Origin: Oscillatoria sp. FACHB-1407 | GTDB lineage: Bacteria; Cyanobacteriota; Cyanobacteriia; Elainellales; Elainellaceae | NCBI RefSeq assembly: GCF_014697545.1 | Contig: NZ_JACJSA010000020.1 | Coordinates: 89,537-153,536, forward strand | Reading direction: 5' to 3' | Length of the DNA: 64,000 nucleotides | Part shown: in pieces, positions 1 through 9,089 of the stretch | Numbering within the stretch: the stretch's first letter is position 1 | How the letters are laid out: each line of letters starts with the position of its first letter | The notes under the pieces: model-generated | Databases searched by the model: none | Told to the model about the DNA's origin: nothing | The model's input: only the letters and a program-made list of their open reading frames with translations | Program-made: the position numbers and the translations under genes

Positions 1-2460
1 ATTGGCGAGAGCAATCAGGGTTTCATTGTGCATCCGATGGAAGAAATCGCTGTTATACAGATAAACCAACTTCTCTAACGTTGGAAAGGTTGTCAGAGGT
101 GGATGAGGGGTGACACTTGCCAACAGAGTTTTAGCCGTTTCTTGTAACAGTGTAGGTTGATGATCCCCTTGAAGGTTGCGGGCGATCGCCTGGGCCTGAT
201 CAAATTCCAGTTGAGCAATCATATACAAGCAAACAGCCTGTATCAAAGGATTGCGATCGCCCATGAGTTGTTCAAGATATCCAAGAATGTCTGTCTTTGA
301 AAACTCCAAGCTACATGCCGCTACAGGGTTGGGTTGGGTCAACACCGATATGACATCCGGGTGCAGGCGAGATTGCCACTCTTCGGTTTCCAATAGGTTT
401 AGCAATACTTGAGGCGATAGCTGTCCTAATGTTTGAGCAAAGGCGATCGCAGACGATTGATTGCCCAGCTTTTCCAGGCTTTCTAGAACCGTTCGCACCA
501 TTAATTCTTTTTTGTGTTGCACACTTTCTCGCAGCACCGCCAGAGGAGCACTGTATTCGCGTACCAGGGGTTGATTGAGTGCCCGATAGCAATCAATTAA
601 ATTCGGCAATTGAGCTAACAAAAACTCAGACCGTCTCACCTCAGACGATTCTGGAGCCAAGCCACTGAGAATCCAATCTTCCTCTTGAGGAGTAATGCCA
701 TATTGCCGACGCAATGTGCGGATCTCAGCTGAATTTGACTGCACAAGCGATTCCGAAACCAGGGTGGGTTGTTGTTTTTGCAGGAGCATCAACCGTTCTA
801 ACGACTTGCGATAGCCATTCAGCCGCACCAGGTTTTCCAGGTTGCGCTGACGATTGGGGCTGAGTAACTCTGGATCTTCTACACCTAATTCATCCAAAAT
901 TTCGCGATGTTCGTCCTCCGTAATATCCAGTTCTTGTCGCATCTGTTTCAACACTTCCAGGCTGCTGGAGTAGTTGACATACCCTTCCTCCAGTGCCTCG
1001 CGTAACACTCCCTTAAACACCTGATGGCGTTTTTCCTTTGTAAAACCGGGCAATACTTTCGCTAAAACATACACTTCATGGATATTCAAATCATCGAGAG
1101 AACGGTTATCTAAAAACTGTGAGACGTTGATTTGCAGCTTTGCCAACTGCTTGCGGAAACGACTCGACAGACTCTCTCGCGAATAAAGCTCTGAACTCCG
1201 TCGCCAGGTTTTATAAACCCATAGCGTACTCAGTAGGACTAAACCCAACTCGTAAATATACTGCACCCAGAGCGGCAGCAATTGGATTAACGGGCGACCT
1301 CCGAAGATGAAGAAGAAGTTGAAAATACCAAAGGTGCAGAGGGTAAAAATGCGATGGCGGATCAGATCAGACGAGAAATTGAGTTGATGGCGACGGTTAT
1401 AAGCTCTTATCTGCTTTTCAACGAACTGCCCCAGATAGTAGGCGATCGCCGTAAAAGCTCCCAACGTCAGCGGCACCGCTACCAACTTCGGAATCGCGAT
1501 CGCCCGTTCTGCAATATAAAACCCCGGATCGAATAACGAGGCCAGTTGATCGGTTTGACGTGCCCATGCCCCCGAAAAGTAATAATCCCAGTTACCCGCG
1601 TATAAATAGTAGTAAACAAAATAGCCAACCACTAAGCCAATATAGCCATATCGAAGAAAAGACGCTTCTGGCTTAGGCAACTCATCCCAATACGCCCGTT
1701 CAGCATCAATGTCGATACAGGGATTTTGGCAGGCGACACAGGCACTCTGCTCCTTGTTATCGGGTAGCACCACACGGCACATCGATTGAGTAATCAGATT
1801 GTTGCTCATGTGGGCTTTGCTGCTAAACAAGCCACCCGGTTCGCTATAAATCTTTTGTACTGGAGCCATCGGGCAAAAGTATTGGCACCAGGATTTGCCG
1901 CTATATAAATAGCCAACTGCGATCGCAGCAGCGATTGTAAATAGGAGCCACAACGCCAACACCAGGCGATCGGCATTGAAGAATAAAATCCGACCGCAGA
2001 GTCCGACAAATAACCAGCCAAACTGCAAATAAGGGTAGTTCCTGCCAAGCCACGAGTCAGGTGCAACTTTTGCTAACTCGTACCGCACCTTTCCGGTTTT
2101 TGGGTTTTCCCGCTTAAACTGACGCTGCCAATTTAGCGCACGGGGAATTTGCGATAAGAAAGACAATGGGCAAATGCGTCGCCACACCTCATGCCCAAAC
2201 ACCAGCAAGATAAAGATGGCTGACGGAACGATCGCCCCCCAAAACAGTGTAGTGCCGATTGGGTAAGGTTGCTCCGTCAGGCACTTGCCCTGCACCTCAA
2301 CACAAGTATTTGGCAACCGTAACGGACTCCATGGATGATCCGGTGTGGTTAACGCCGGAGTCCATGGGTCGTAGAACAGGGAGATAATCACGAGTAGCCA
2401 ACCGAGCGTTAGAACCCACCGGGTCCAGTGCATCTGACGCTCAGAAACTTGTGAAACCAT
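1..2460 (-). CDS. Membrane polyferredoxin-like 4Fe-4S protein (3' end outside window)
   Basis: The reading frame opens at the ATG at 2460 and runs leftwards without a stop to the window edge, about 820 codons. The N-terminal third has several membrane segments (about residues 15-30, 75-92, 145-185). Between them are cysteine motifs typical of NapH/FixG-type electron-transfer proteins: RRICP near 95, CQYFCP at 192-197 and a cluster CVACQNPC at 241-248 preceded by a Cys near 228. More membrane helices follow, then a long soluble helical region that resembles HEAT-like solenoid. Proteins of this layout occur in cyanobacteria, often with a cyclic-nucleotide-binding domain at the C-terminus; that part would lie outside the window. 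It probably passes electrons at a membrane, donor and acceptor unknown. Confidence 0.75.
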   Translation of the reverse strand, partial: MVSQVSERQMHWTRWVLTLGWLLVIISLFYDPWTPALTTPDHPWSPLRLPNTCVEVQGKCLTEQPYPIGTTLFWGAIVPSAIFILLVFGHEVWRRICPLSFLSQIPRALNWQRQFKRENPKTGKVRYELAKVAPDSWLGRNYPYLQFGWLFVGLCGRILFFNADRLVLALWLLFTIAAAIAVGYLYSGKSWCQYFCPMAPVQKIYSEPGGLFSSKAHMSNNLITQSMCRVVLPDNKEQSACVACQNPCIDIDAERAYWDELPKPEASFLRYGYIGLVVGYFVYYYLYAGNWDYYFSGAWARQTDQLASLFDPGFYIAERAIAIPKLVAVPLTLGAFTAIAYYLGQFVEKQIRAYNRRHQLNFSSDLIRHRIFTLCTFGIFNFFFIFGGRPLIQLLPLWVQYIYELGLVLLSTLWVYKTWRRSSELYSRESLSSRFRKQLAKLQINVSQFLDNRSLDDLNIHEVYVLAKVLPGFTKEKRHQVFKGVLREALEEGYVNYSSSLEVLKQMRQELDITEDEHREILDELGVEDPELLSPNRQRNLENLVRLNGYRKSLERLMLLQKQQPTLVSESLVQSNSAEIRTLRRQYGITPQEEDWILSGLAPESSEVRRSEFLLAQLPNLIDCYRALNQPLVREYSAPLAVLRESVQHKKELMVRTVLESLEKLGNQSSAIAFAQTLGQLSPQVLLNLLETEEWQSRLHPDVISVLTQPNPVAACSLEFSKTDILGYLEQLMGDRNPLIQAVCLYMIAQLEFDQAQAIARNLQGDHQPTLLQETAKTLLASVTPHPPLTTFPTLEKLVYLYNSDFFHRMHNETLIALAN

Positions 2461-2732
2461 AGATAAAAATCTATCTAAAATCGAATTTCCATAGTAATCA
2501 TACCCGATTTCAGCCGGATATATCTTCTGAACTCTTTTTGCAAACAAATCTCATATAGACCTCGGTTCCAGATACTTTCCACGGTGTTGAGTTGAACTGG
2601 GCGATCGCGCCCAACTTATAGACCTGTGAGGAAAAACTATCACGCACTGGTTTAGGAGTTAAATGACTACACCTTGAAGTCAGGACAGAAATTTGTCGTG
2701 TAGCATAGAAAAAATTGTTGCCTTATGTCGTC

Positions 2733-5663
2733 ATGGCTGACCCAATTGACTTTCAGCCTTATCTAGATTCTATTGGTCGTCACTATACAGAGTGGTGGAA
2801 TCTTGGCACACTGACAGACATATCAAATAGTCAATCCCCTCTGTTTGATTTTGAACAAACGGTTCAATTGGTGAAACCTAAACAATCAGTGGGTGAAGCA
2901 TCGATTCAAGAGGCACCAAAGTTGCTTACGTTGCAGCAGCTTTGGGAAGATTCAATTAGAGCACGAGAGCACGTCTTGTTAATTGGACGACCGGGAGCGG
3001 GAAAATCAACCGTTTTGAAAAGACTTCTGGTCTACGCATCTGAGCAGGCAAGACAAGACCCGTTGCTGCAAGACACCCAAACAAAAATTCCAGTGTTGGT
3101 CGAGTTAGAGCTTTATCCAACTCATCGACGCAGTGACTCTGGAATTTTGGATCTGATTGAAGATTTTTTAGTGAATAACGAGTGCCCTTTAGACATCTCA
3201 AGTATTAGAAGATTAATCGCTGCAAACCGCCTATTGCTGTTAATTGATGGAGTCAATGAACTCCCTAAAGACGCACTGACAGATTTGAGGACATTTCAAC
3301 GTAAGCCTTTGTCTATAGTCTTTACAACACGGGATTCAGATCAAGGTGGCTTAGACTACATCAAGCAAAAACTAGAGTTGCAGCCCTTATCATCAACGGA
3401 AGTGCAACGCTTTATTCAAGAACGGATGCCAGGGCAGAATGGGGAAAAGTTAAAGGAATTGAGCGATCGCATTCGAGATTTGGGTGAAACGCCGCTGGTG
3501 ATCTGGATGCTCTATCAAGTCTTTCAACAAACAGGTGACGTTCCAGAAACGCTGGGGGAAGCCCTGCGCGAATTCACCAAACGCTATGAACGGAACTGTA
3601 AAGCTGGAAAGGTGATTACAGTTGCTCGTGATTTACTGAAGCACTTAGCGTTTGAAATGATGCATTCCGAGAAACCAACCGATTTCCGGTTAGTGATTTC
3701 TGAGGAAGATGCTATTGAGGTTTTCCGGCAATTTCTAGAGCGTGAGCAAACACTAGAACCTAAGCAAAAAGCTAGAGAATACCTGGAAAACTTACTCAAT
3801 CATCATCTACTACAAAAGAAAGGTAAGAATCAGATCGGCTTTTGTCATCAATTGCTTCAAGAATATTATGCAGCAGAGAGATTACTAGAAATGTTGCAAC
3901 AGAAGCATCCTGATCTCGTTGACGACAAACGATTTCAGCATTACTACCTCAATTATTTGAAGTGGACAGAGGCGATCGCCTTAATGCTTGGGCTAGCAGA
4001 CGTAACTAAAAGTCAAGCAAAACAGCTTATTGAGTTAGCTCTTGCAACTGATTTAATGCTAGGAGCGCGGTTAGTTAGAGAGATAAATATAGGCTCTCAA
4101 CCAGATGCTATCGCAGATGTTATGTATAAGCTTGCAAGTATTGCACCAGAAGAACCAATTTGGCTCAAGCTTAAGATATTACAGAAAATAGGAACCAAGG
4201 CGGTAATTAATTACTTAATTCCTTTGCTCGATTATCCAGATGACTATATTAGTCGTCATGCTTATCTTACATTAATGCTCATTGATTCTAAAGTAATTCC
4301 GGAGCAATGCAGATTTATACGAGACTTAAGGAAGTATCAAGACATACTTAAGTCTGTAACTGAAACTTCGGAGACGGGAGAAGTTCCGATACTACATCCA
4401 CAAACTGTAGAAGAATTAGTTCTAGAACTTCTTAAAGCAATGGAAGACTTGGACTTTGGAGCCTGTTGTATAGCAGTGGAGGCTTCAGAGAAAGTTGGTT
4501 CTGAAACAATTATTTCTGCATTACTTGCAGTTCTTTCACCTTCAAAATCGCATTCATATAATCGTCAGCAAGTAGAACATCTATGTAGGTTGGCAGCATA
4601 TTATTTACGAATGCTCAGCCTTAAAGAGAATGTTGCAAAAGTTCTTGATGAAAACCATCTTCAGGAGTTGGTTCAAGTTCTTGAGCATTCAGATGTTTGG
4701 ATTCGCTGGCGAGTTGCTTTTACTTTATGGAATGTTGCATCTAAACAGGTGATCCCTCTGCTTCTTCCAAAACTTAACCATAAAATCCTTGATGTTAGCT
4801 TCAGTGCAGCTTTAGTTTTAGGTAAGTTTGGTTGTCAAGAAGCAGTTTCAGGATTGATCCAGATTATGGATTACGAAAATCTTAATAAACATCCTGATCC
4901 TTGGGAAATTTCCTATGTCGCAGCTTATGCATTAGGACAGGTAGAAACCAATAAAGCTGCAAAATTTCTGCCAGAACTTATTTCTTTGATTTCCAAACCT
5001 CTTGGAGAAAATGCTTTTCGGGCGATCGCAGCAATTCAATCACGCTGTGGATTCTACAATTATGAAATTTATCGACAAACTCAAGAGATGAGAGAGTTAG
5101 AATCTGAAGAAGGTAGCTTTATCAAGAAAATTTATCAGGATATAGATAGAGCCATTTATCAAATTCAAGATAATCGAGAGTTGCGTCAAAAAGATTCAGA
5201 AGACCGATTAACTATAGACATAGTGGGGCAGTTACTTAGCCTAAACTATGAGGCAGCTCATGACACAAAAATCGGGGGTCATGTTGACCTTGTAGTTAAA
5301 AAAGATGACTTTAAATGGTTGGGAGAAGCAAAAATCTATAGAGACAATACTTGTCTTTGGGAGGGATTTCAACAACTGGTTACAAGATATTCAACTGGTG
5401 ATTCTAATCAAAATCATGGTGGCTTAATAATCTATATATTTCAAGAGAATGCGAAATCGATTATGGACAATTGGCAAATTTACTTGATGAGTAAGGAGTT
5501 GCCAGATTATGTTTGCAAGCCCTGTGAAATGAGAGATTTAGCTTTTACGTCAAGCCATAGACACGAAAGTTCAGGAAAACCCTTCTATGTTAGACACATG
5601 CCAGTAATCCTTCATTTTGCTCCTAAAGATAAAAGCGGACGACGTAGAAAGAATAGATCTTGA
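2733..5663 (+). CDS. NACHT-family STAND NTPase with HEAT-like repeats and C-terminal PD-(D/E)XK nuclease-like domain
   Basis: This 976-residue protein has a Walker A motif GRPGAGKST at about 85-93, a Walker B LLLLIDGVNELP with Asp near 172, and NACHT-like downstream motifs. A long helical region (about 380-800) reads like HEAT repeats. Near the C-terminus HVDLVV (Asp about 852) is followed 13 residues later by GEAK (Glu 865, Lys 867), the spacing of a PD-(D/E)XK nuclease core. NACHT STAND proteins in bacteria are often anti-phage sensors whose effector domain is released on detecting a phage product; here the effector would be a nuclease, which is inference. An in-frame TTG at 2715 is an alternative start; the ATG at 2733 was preferred. 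A toxin-antitoxin pair follows 28 bases downstream. The gene is AT-richer than its neighbours, which fits transfer. Confidence 0.85.
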   Translation: MADPIDFQPYLDSIGRHYTEWWNLGTLTDISNSQSPLFDFEQTVQLVKPKQSVGEASIQEAPKLLTLQQLWEDSIRAREHVLLIGRPGAGKSTVLKRLLVYASEQARQDPLLQDTQTKIPVLVELELYPTHRRSDSGILDLIEDFLVNNECPLDISSIRRLIAANRLLLLIDGVNELPKDALTDLRTFQRKPLSIVFTTRDSDQGGLDYIKQKLELQPLSSTEVQRFIQERMPGQNGEKLKELSDRIRDLGETPLVIWMLYQVFQQTGDVPETLGEALREFTKRYERNCKAGKVITVARDLLKHLAFEMMHSEKPTDFRLVISEEDAIEVFRQFLEREQTLEPKQKAREYLENLLNHHLLQKKGKNQIGFCHQLLQEYYAAERLLEMLQQKHPDLVDDKRFQHYYLNYLKWTEAIALMLGLADVTKSQAKQLIELALATDLMLGARLVREINIGSQPDAIADVMYKLASIAPEEPIWLKLKILQKIGTKAVINYLIPLLDYPDDYISRHAYLTLMLIDSKVIPEQCRFIRDLRKYQDILKSVTETSETGEVPILHPQTVEELVLELLKAMEDLDFGACCIAVEASEKVGSETIISALLAVLSPSKSHSYNRQQVEHLCRLAAYYLRMLSLKENVAKVLDENHLQELVQVLEHSDVWIRWRVAFTLWNVASKQVIPLLLPKLNHKILDVSFSAALVLGKFGCQEAVSGLIQIMDYENLNKHPDPWEISYVAAYALGQVETNKAAKFLPELISLISKPLGENAFRAIAAIQSRCGFYNYEIYRQTQEMRELESEEGSFIKKIYQDIDRAIYQIQDNRELRQKDSEDRLTIDIVGQLLSLNYEAAHDTKIGGHVDLVVKKDDFKWLGEAKIYRDNTCLWEGFQQLVTRYSTGDSNQNHGGLIIYIFQENAKSIMDNWQIYLMSKELPDYVCKPCEMRDLAFTSSHRHESSGKPFYVRHMPVILHFAPKDKSGRRRKNRS

Positions 5664-5691
5664 TTTAAATAGAACAAAGGAGATAATTGCT

Positions 5692-5919
5692 ATGGAAATT
5701 GCACCTCACATCAACATCGATCCTGAGATTCATCACGGCAAACCTGTCATTACAGGTACTCGCGTTCCTGTTTCGCTAGCGATCGGGTCACTCGCTAGCG
5801 GAATGACTATGGAAGAAGTCATCAAAGAATATGAGTTAACTATCGAGCAACTTCAAGCCGCTCTAGCCTACGCAGCAAATTTGGTTGCTCAAACCGATGT
5901 CATACCATTAGGAGCATAG
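5692..5919 (+). CDS. DUF433-family antitoxin
   Basis: A 75-residue protein with the DUF433 signature: INIDPEIHHGKPVITGTRVP near the N-terminus, then a helix-turn-helix-like half (MTMEEVIKEYELTIEQLQAAL). DUF433 proteins act as antitoxins and DNA-binding autorepressors for PIN-like DUF5615 toxins. The frame is open upstream from 5617 but the ATG at 5692 has a good ribosome site (AAAGGAG, about 8 bases before) and begins at the family's normal N-terminus. It sits directly before the toxin gene with only three bases between, and 28 bases after the NACHT gene, so all three may share a transcript. Confidence 0.9.
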   Translation: MEIAPHINIDPEIHHGKPVITGTRVPVSLAIGSLASGMTMEEVIKEYELTIEQLQAALAYAANLVAQTDVIPLGA

Positions 5920-5922
5920 ATC

Positions 5923-6294
5923 TTGAACATACTGGTTGATGAAAATCTACCTCGTTCTCTGGCTCCACAAATTGCTGAACTAGGTTTCACCGTTCAAGAT
6001 GTTCGTGATATCGGACTACGGGGGCAACCGGACACCGAGGTAATGGCGACAGCAACAGCGACAGATGCTATTATCCTCACGAAAGATAGAGGCTTTACCA
6101 ACGTTAAAACCTGGGACGAGAATTTTACAGCTGGAGTCATCTTCATTAACCTCCCGGATGACAGCCCTGCTAGTTTTGTAAATGCCAAAATCATAGAGTT
6201 GCTAACCCAACGTACTGCAACATCGCTGTTAGGGGCAGTTACAACAGTGGAATTGCGACGTGCTCTTTCTCGTCAAGCTCGACGTAGACCTTAA
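5923..6294 (+). CDS. DUF5615 PIN-like toxin, partner of DUF433
   Basis: A 123-residue protein starting with TTG; AGGAG inside the end of the antitoxin gene gives the ribosome site. The start MNILVDENLP has the conserved Asp of the DUF5615/PIN-like fold, and the central ILTKDRGF motif holds the second acidic position. Members are predicted ribonucleases held inactive by their DUF433 partner. The two genes are separated by three bases, so they are almost certainly translated together. A C-terminal basic tail (RQARRRP) follows. Assigned from motif and gene pairing. Confidence 0.88.
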   Translation: MNILVDENLPRSLAPQIAELGFTVQDVRDIGLRGQPDTEVMATATATDAIILTKDRGFTNVKTWDENFTAGVIFINLPDDSPASFVNAKIIELLTQRTATSLLGAVTTVELRRALSRQARRRP

Positions 6295-6336
6295 TTTTCT
6301 ATAGTCTAAAAATAAGGTGGAGGCGGAGCCTCTAAA

Positions 6337-6642
6337 GTGACATTGCAAGGCAGAACCTCGCAACGAGAACAGAAGGGAAGCCTCAAAACAGTAATTGAGA
6401 ACCTGAACAGAAGGTTTAGAAACCCCAAAACGATGTTGAGGAACCTTGAAGCGATAACGAGGACTTTCAAAACGATATTTGGGAGCCTCGAAACGGTATT
6501 TAGGTTATTCAAAACGATTTTTAAGCCCCTCAAAACGATTTTTAAGCGTGTAAATACAGGAATTGAAAACCCTAAAACGATATTGATAAGCCTCAAAACG
6601 ATAAATGTTACGATCGCTTTACAAAACGGTGCGATCGCTTGA
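6337..6642 (+). CDS. Possible heptad-repeat protein encoded by the 21-bp array
   Basis: A 101-codon frame from GTG at 6337 with GGTGGAGGCGGA upstream. Almost the whole product is eleven heptads of type (L/F/P)KT(I/V)xxx, because the underlying DNA is an exact 21-bp tandem array and keeps the frame open. The opposite strand is also open across the array (6306-6596), as expected for any repeat of period divisible by three that lacks stops. No cysteine, signal or known domain is present. Whether it is translated is undecided; the coding call is weak but the repeat is certain. Confidence 0.3.
   Translation: MTLQGRTSQREQKGSLKTVIENLNRRFRNPKTMLRNLEAITRTFKTIFGSLETVFRLFKTIFKPLKTIFKRVNTGIENPKTILISLKTINVTIALQNGAIA
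6382..6612 (+). repeat. Eleven tandem copies of a 21-bp unit
   Basis: Eleven consecutive units, each exactly 21 bases, can be laid end to end from 6382 to 6612. The common core is CAAAACGAT followed by a T/A-rich stretch. Units diverge by several bases each but none gains or loses a base. The array lies between the toxin-antitoxin pair and the 6777 gene. Confidence 0.93.
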
Positions 6643-6776
6643 GTATAATCAACCAGTTCATCTAGCTGTAATGCAATCCTGTCCTCATATTTGCGAAATT
6701 TTGCCCAGGGAGATTAATAGAGTTAACCATTAAAGTACAACCATTAATCCCAAAACACTGAAGTGGAGTTGCATCT

Positions 6777-7187
6777 ATGCCAAGACCAAAACGCGGTTCT
6801 GTTGTACTCAATAAAGCTATCCGCCGAGCAGCAGGCATGCGATCGATTAGTGAAACGCTACAGTTTGGTGATGGCTTGAGCTTGATAGAGTACGATGACC
6901 GCATTCAAACCTTACAGATGCAGCTATCCAGTTACAACACGATGCTGTCAAAGTTGGATGAAATGGCAGGTCACATTGGATTGTTGGAGCAGGATTTGGG
7001 AAGTTACTCCGAAAAGATGCTGATGAGTGTGGCAACTCGATATGGCAAGGATAGTTTGCAATATATGCAAGCCGGAGGAAAAGTCCGGAAACGTTCAACC
7101 CGCTCAGCCTCAACGCCTGCGATCGCGTCAGGTGTTGCAACAAGTGCAGCAACAAACGGTAATGGAACCCAAGCTGCGGTGAGTTAA
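6777..7187 (+). CDS. Hypothetical protein with low-complexity basic/Ala-Thr tail
   Basis: A 136-residue protein with GTGGAG about 8 bases before its ATG. Residues 1-25 are basic (MPRPKRGSVVLNKAIRRAAG), the middle (about 40-85) is an amphipathic helix pair (IQTLQMQLSSYNTMLSKLDEMAGHI), and the tail is rich in Lys, Arg, Ser, Ala and Thr. There is no signal peptide or membrane segment. It could be a small nucleic-acid-associated or structural protein. I do not recognise the family. It stands alone, with about 90 bases to the next gene. Confidence 0.6.
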   Translation: MPRPKRGSVVLNKAIRRAAGMRSISETLQFGDGLSLIEYDDRIQTLQMQLSSYNTMLSKLDEMAGHIGLLEQDLGSYSEKMLMSVATRYGKDSLQYMQAGGKVRKRSTRSASTPAIASGVATSAATNGNGTQAAVS

Positions 7188-7278
7188 TGCTGACTTAAAG
7201 TGAAGTGTCTGGATTGTAGATAGCTGTCACAACCTGCTTAGCTTACAACTCATTTAGAACTGCTATACAATCCATGGC

Positions 7279-8208
7279 ATGGATAAATTTGAGTGCATAC
7301 GAGCTTTTACCCAGGTTGTGACGGCGGGTGGTTTTGCTGCTGCTGCCCGCCAAATGGGATTGTCGCGATCGGCAGTAAATAAACTTGTCATTAATTTAGA
7401 GAATGATTTGGGAGTGCAACTGCTGCATCGCAGTACTCGACAGGTTAGCCCGACAGAAACCGGGTTAGCTTTTTATGAGCGGTGTGTCGCTATCCTGGCG
7501 GATTTAGCCGAGGCAGAACAAGCCGTTTCTCAACTGCATGAAGAACCCAAAGGACGACTCCGAATTAATGCCCCCATGTCATTTGGCACAATGCATCTAG
7601 CCTCTGCTGTGGCTGATTTTCTCCTCCAGTATCCTGACTTACAGGTGCAACTGACCCTAGACGATCGCTTCGTTGACCCCATCGAAGAGGGATTTGATGT
7701 CACGGTGCGAATTGCAGAGCCTCCAGAGACAGCGAGTTTAATTGCTCAAAAACTGGTATCTGCGCCACGAGTGGTATGTGCTTCCCCTACCTATTTGCAA
7801 CAACGAGGAAATCTCACCCATCCCAGCGATTTGCGTTATCACTCGTGTTTACACTATGGGCATCTAGCCGTGGAAAATCACTGGCTACTTGTAGGAGCAG
7901 ATGGAGAACATACGGTGACGATTCGGGGGGCGATGTGTTCCAACAATGGGGAAGTCTTACGGGATGCAGCAATTCAAGGATTAGGAATTGCATTACTGCC
8001 TACGTTTATCATTGGTAGGGCTTTACAGCAGGAGCAACTCACCGTTGTGTTGCCCGACTATCATCCAACAGAACTTTCCATCTACATTTTGTATCCAGTC
8101 AATCGTCATCTTTCGACTAAAATTCGACTGTTCGTTGACTTTTTAACGACTCGTTTTCAACGTCAAGCAGACACTTTTTTCAAGTACAGTGTTGTCAAAA
8201 ATGCTTGA
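7279..8208 (+). CDS. LysR-family transcriptional regulator
   Basis: A 309-residue protein with the LysR N-terminal helix-turn-helix ([19 protein letters not shown], then [21 protein letters not shown]) and a C-terminal effector-binding domain of periplasmic-binding type from about 90 on. Members of this subgroup often regulate efflux or redox genes, but the target cannot be read here. The next gene downstream is convergent and overlaps its last 46 bases. Confidence 0.92.
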   Translation: MDKFECIRAFTQVVTAGGFAAAARQMGLSRSAVNKLVINLENDLGVQLLHRSTRQVSPTETGLAFYERCVAILADLAEAEQAVSQLHEEPKGRLRINAPMSFGTMHLASAVADFLLQYPDLQVQLTLDDRFVDPIEEGFDVTVRIAEPPETASLIAQKLVSAPRVVCASPTYLQQRGNLTHPSDLRYHSCLHYGHLAVENHWLLVGADGEHTVTIRGAMCSNNGEVLRDAAIQGLGIALLPTFIIGRALQQEQLTVVLPDYHPTELSIYILYPVNRHLSTKIRLFVDFLTTRFQRQADTFFKYSVVKNA

Positions 8209-8561
8209 GTGGGTTTTTTAGGGTTGACTACTGCTTCGAGGCGATCGCCCCGTTGAATACCCAAACTCCAACCAACCACATAGTTCACCACCTCATACAC
8301 ATCGCTGCCATAGGAGTAGCGATATCGCAAAATCCATTCCCCGCGTGACAGCCGTTTCTGCACCAAAATGGCTTCAACCGGAACACCCTCAGCAAATACC
8401 CTGCGAATGGTGCCAACTCGTTTGAGTAACAGAAAAATACCAATTGGAATGGTTAACAGGGCAATGGGTCCTAATATGATGGAAACCATGGTCAGAAGAA
8501 AAAGCACCAACGACCAATAGTCCCGAAAAATTACTTTAAAGCGACCGGGTTTGGGATTCAT
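8163..8561 (-). CDS. Two-helix membrane protein, DUF3592-like
   Basis: A 132-residue protein from the ATG at 8561 ([12 protein letters not shown]). Two hydrophobic segments (about 13-30 and 32-50) are followed by a beta-rich soluble part ([20 protein letters not shown]...). This layout matches DUF3592-type small membrane proteins, a tentative family call. The frame continues upstream to TTG at 8621 but the extra residues look non-native. Its 3' end overlaps the end of the LysR gene by 46 bases in tail-to-tail orientation. Confidence 0.7.
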   Translation of the reverse strand: MNPKPGRFKVIFRDYWSLVLFLLTMVSIILGPIALLTIPIGIFLLLKRVGTIRRVFAEGVPVEAILVQKRLSRGEWILRYRYSYGSDVYEVVNYVVGWSLGIQRGDRLEAVVNPKKPTQAFLTTLYLKKVSA

Positions 8562-8642
8562 TCTAGAACGCGGGTAAGCTAGCAGGATTAACGTGCCGCC
8601 AGTGTAGCCCCTCATCCTCAAAGGTAGACATCACCCGATTGG

Positions 8643-8735
8643 ACTAGTGTTGCGAACACAAAGTGCTGCAATGTAGGGGGTTCGGGGGCGTTGCCCCCAA
8701 GAAGGGGGATGTATCCCCCTCCACCCCCTCCTCTA
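8643..8735 (+). repeat. Dispersed repeat, copy A (double G/C hairpin element)
   Basis: The stretch begins CTAGTGTTGCGAACACAAAG and runs through two hairpins built from runs of G and C. It is nearly identical in its first 50 bases to 15771-15820 (copy B). Confidence 0.8.
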
Positions 8736-8876
8736 TCTGACGTTTAATTACGCCAAGCTATAGCTGTAGTCACCTCAGTTAAGACAAGGCACTCAACAGG
8801 ACAGACGCGATTAATCGCGTCTCTCTCAGCAGGACTCAAATTCAATGTCCTAATGGTTTTGGCGATCGCTATACTT

Positions 8877-9037
8877 CTAACATCAGTTCGGTTTAAGAGC
8901 CTGGCGAATAAATTCGCGGCTAACAAAGCGAAGTCCGCCGACGCGGACTCTGGAAGAGGCAGGATGTGACGAACCGACGCAGGTCGGTTTTGCTGCGATA
9001 GCGGCGGTTTTAACCGCCAAAATCCTGATCCCAAATT
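8877..9037 (-). repeat. Dispersed palindromic repeat, copy 1
   Basis: Read on the minus strand this stretch matches 15995-16153 at about 85 per cent over some 150 bases. It contains three short palindromes, including GGCGGTTAAAACCGCC and GTCCGCGTCGGCGGAC. Open frames across it give a similar peptide in both copies (PPLSxQNxPASVxxIL), which is a by-product of the repeat and not a gene. Confidence 0.85.
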
Positions 9038-9089
9038 CACGTTCATTTAAATTCGTCCTGCAATCGTGCTACCCACTGCCTCGATCCTG

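Noticed and set aside
8744..9046. 100-codon minus-strand frame with a similar peptide at 16017-16232
   Set aside because: The likeness comes from a dispersed DNA repeat; the frames differ after the repeat and neither has a ribosome site.
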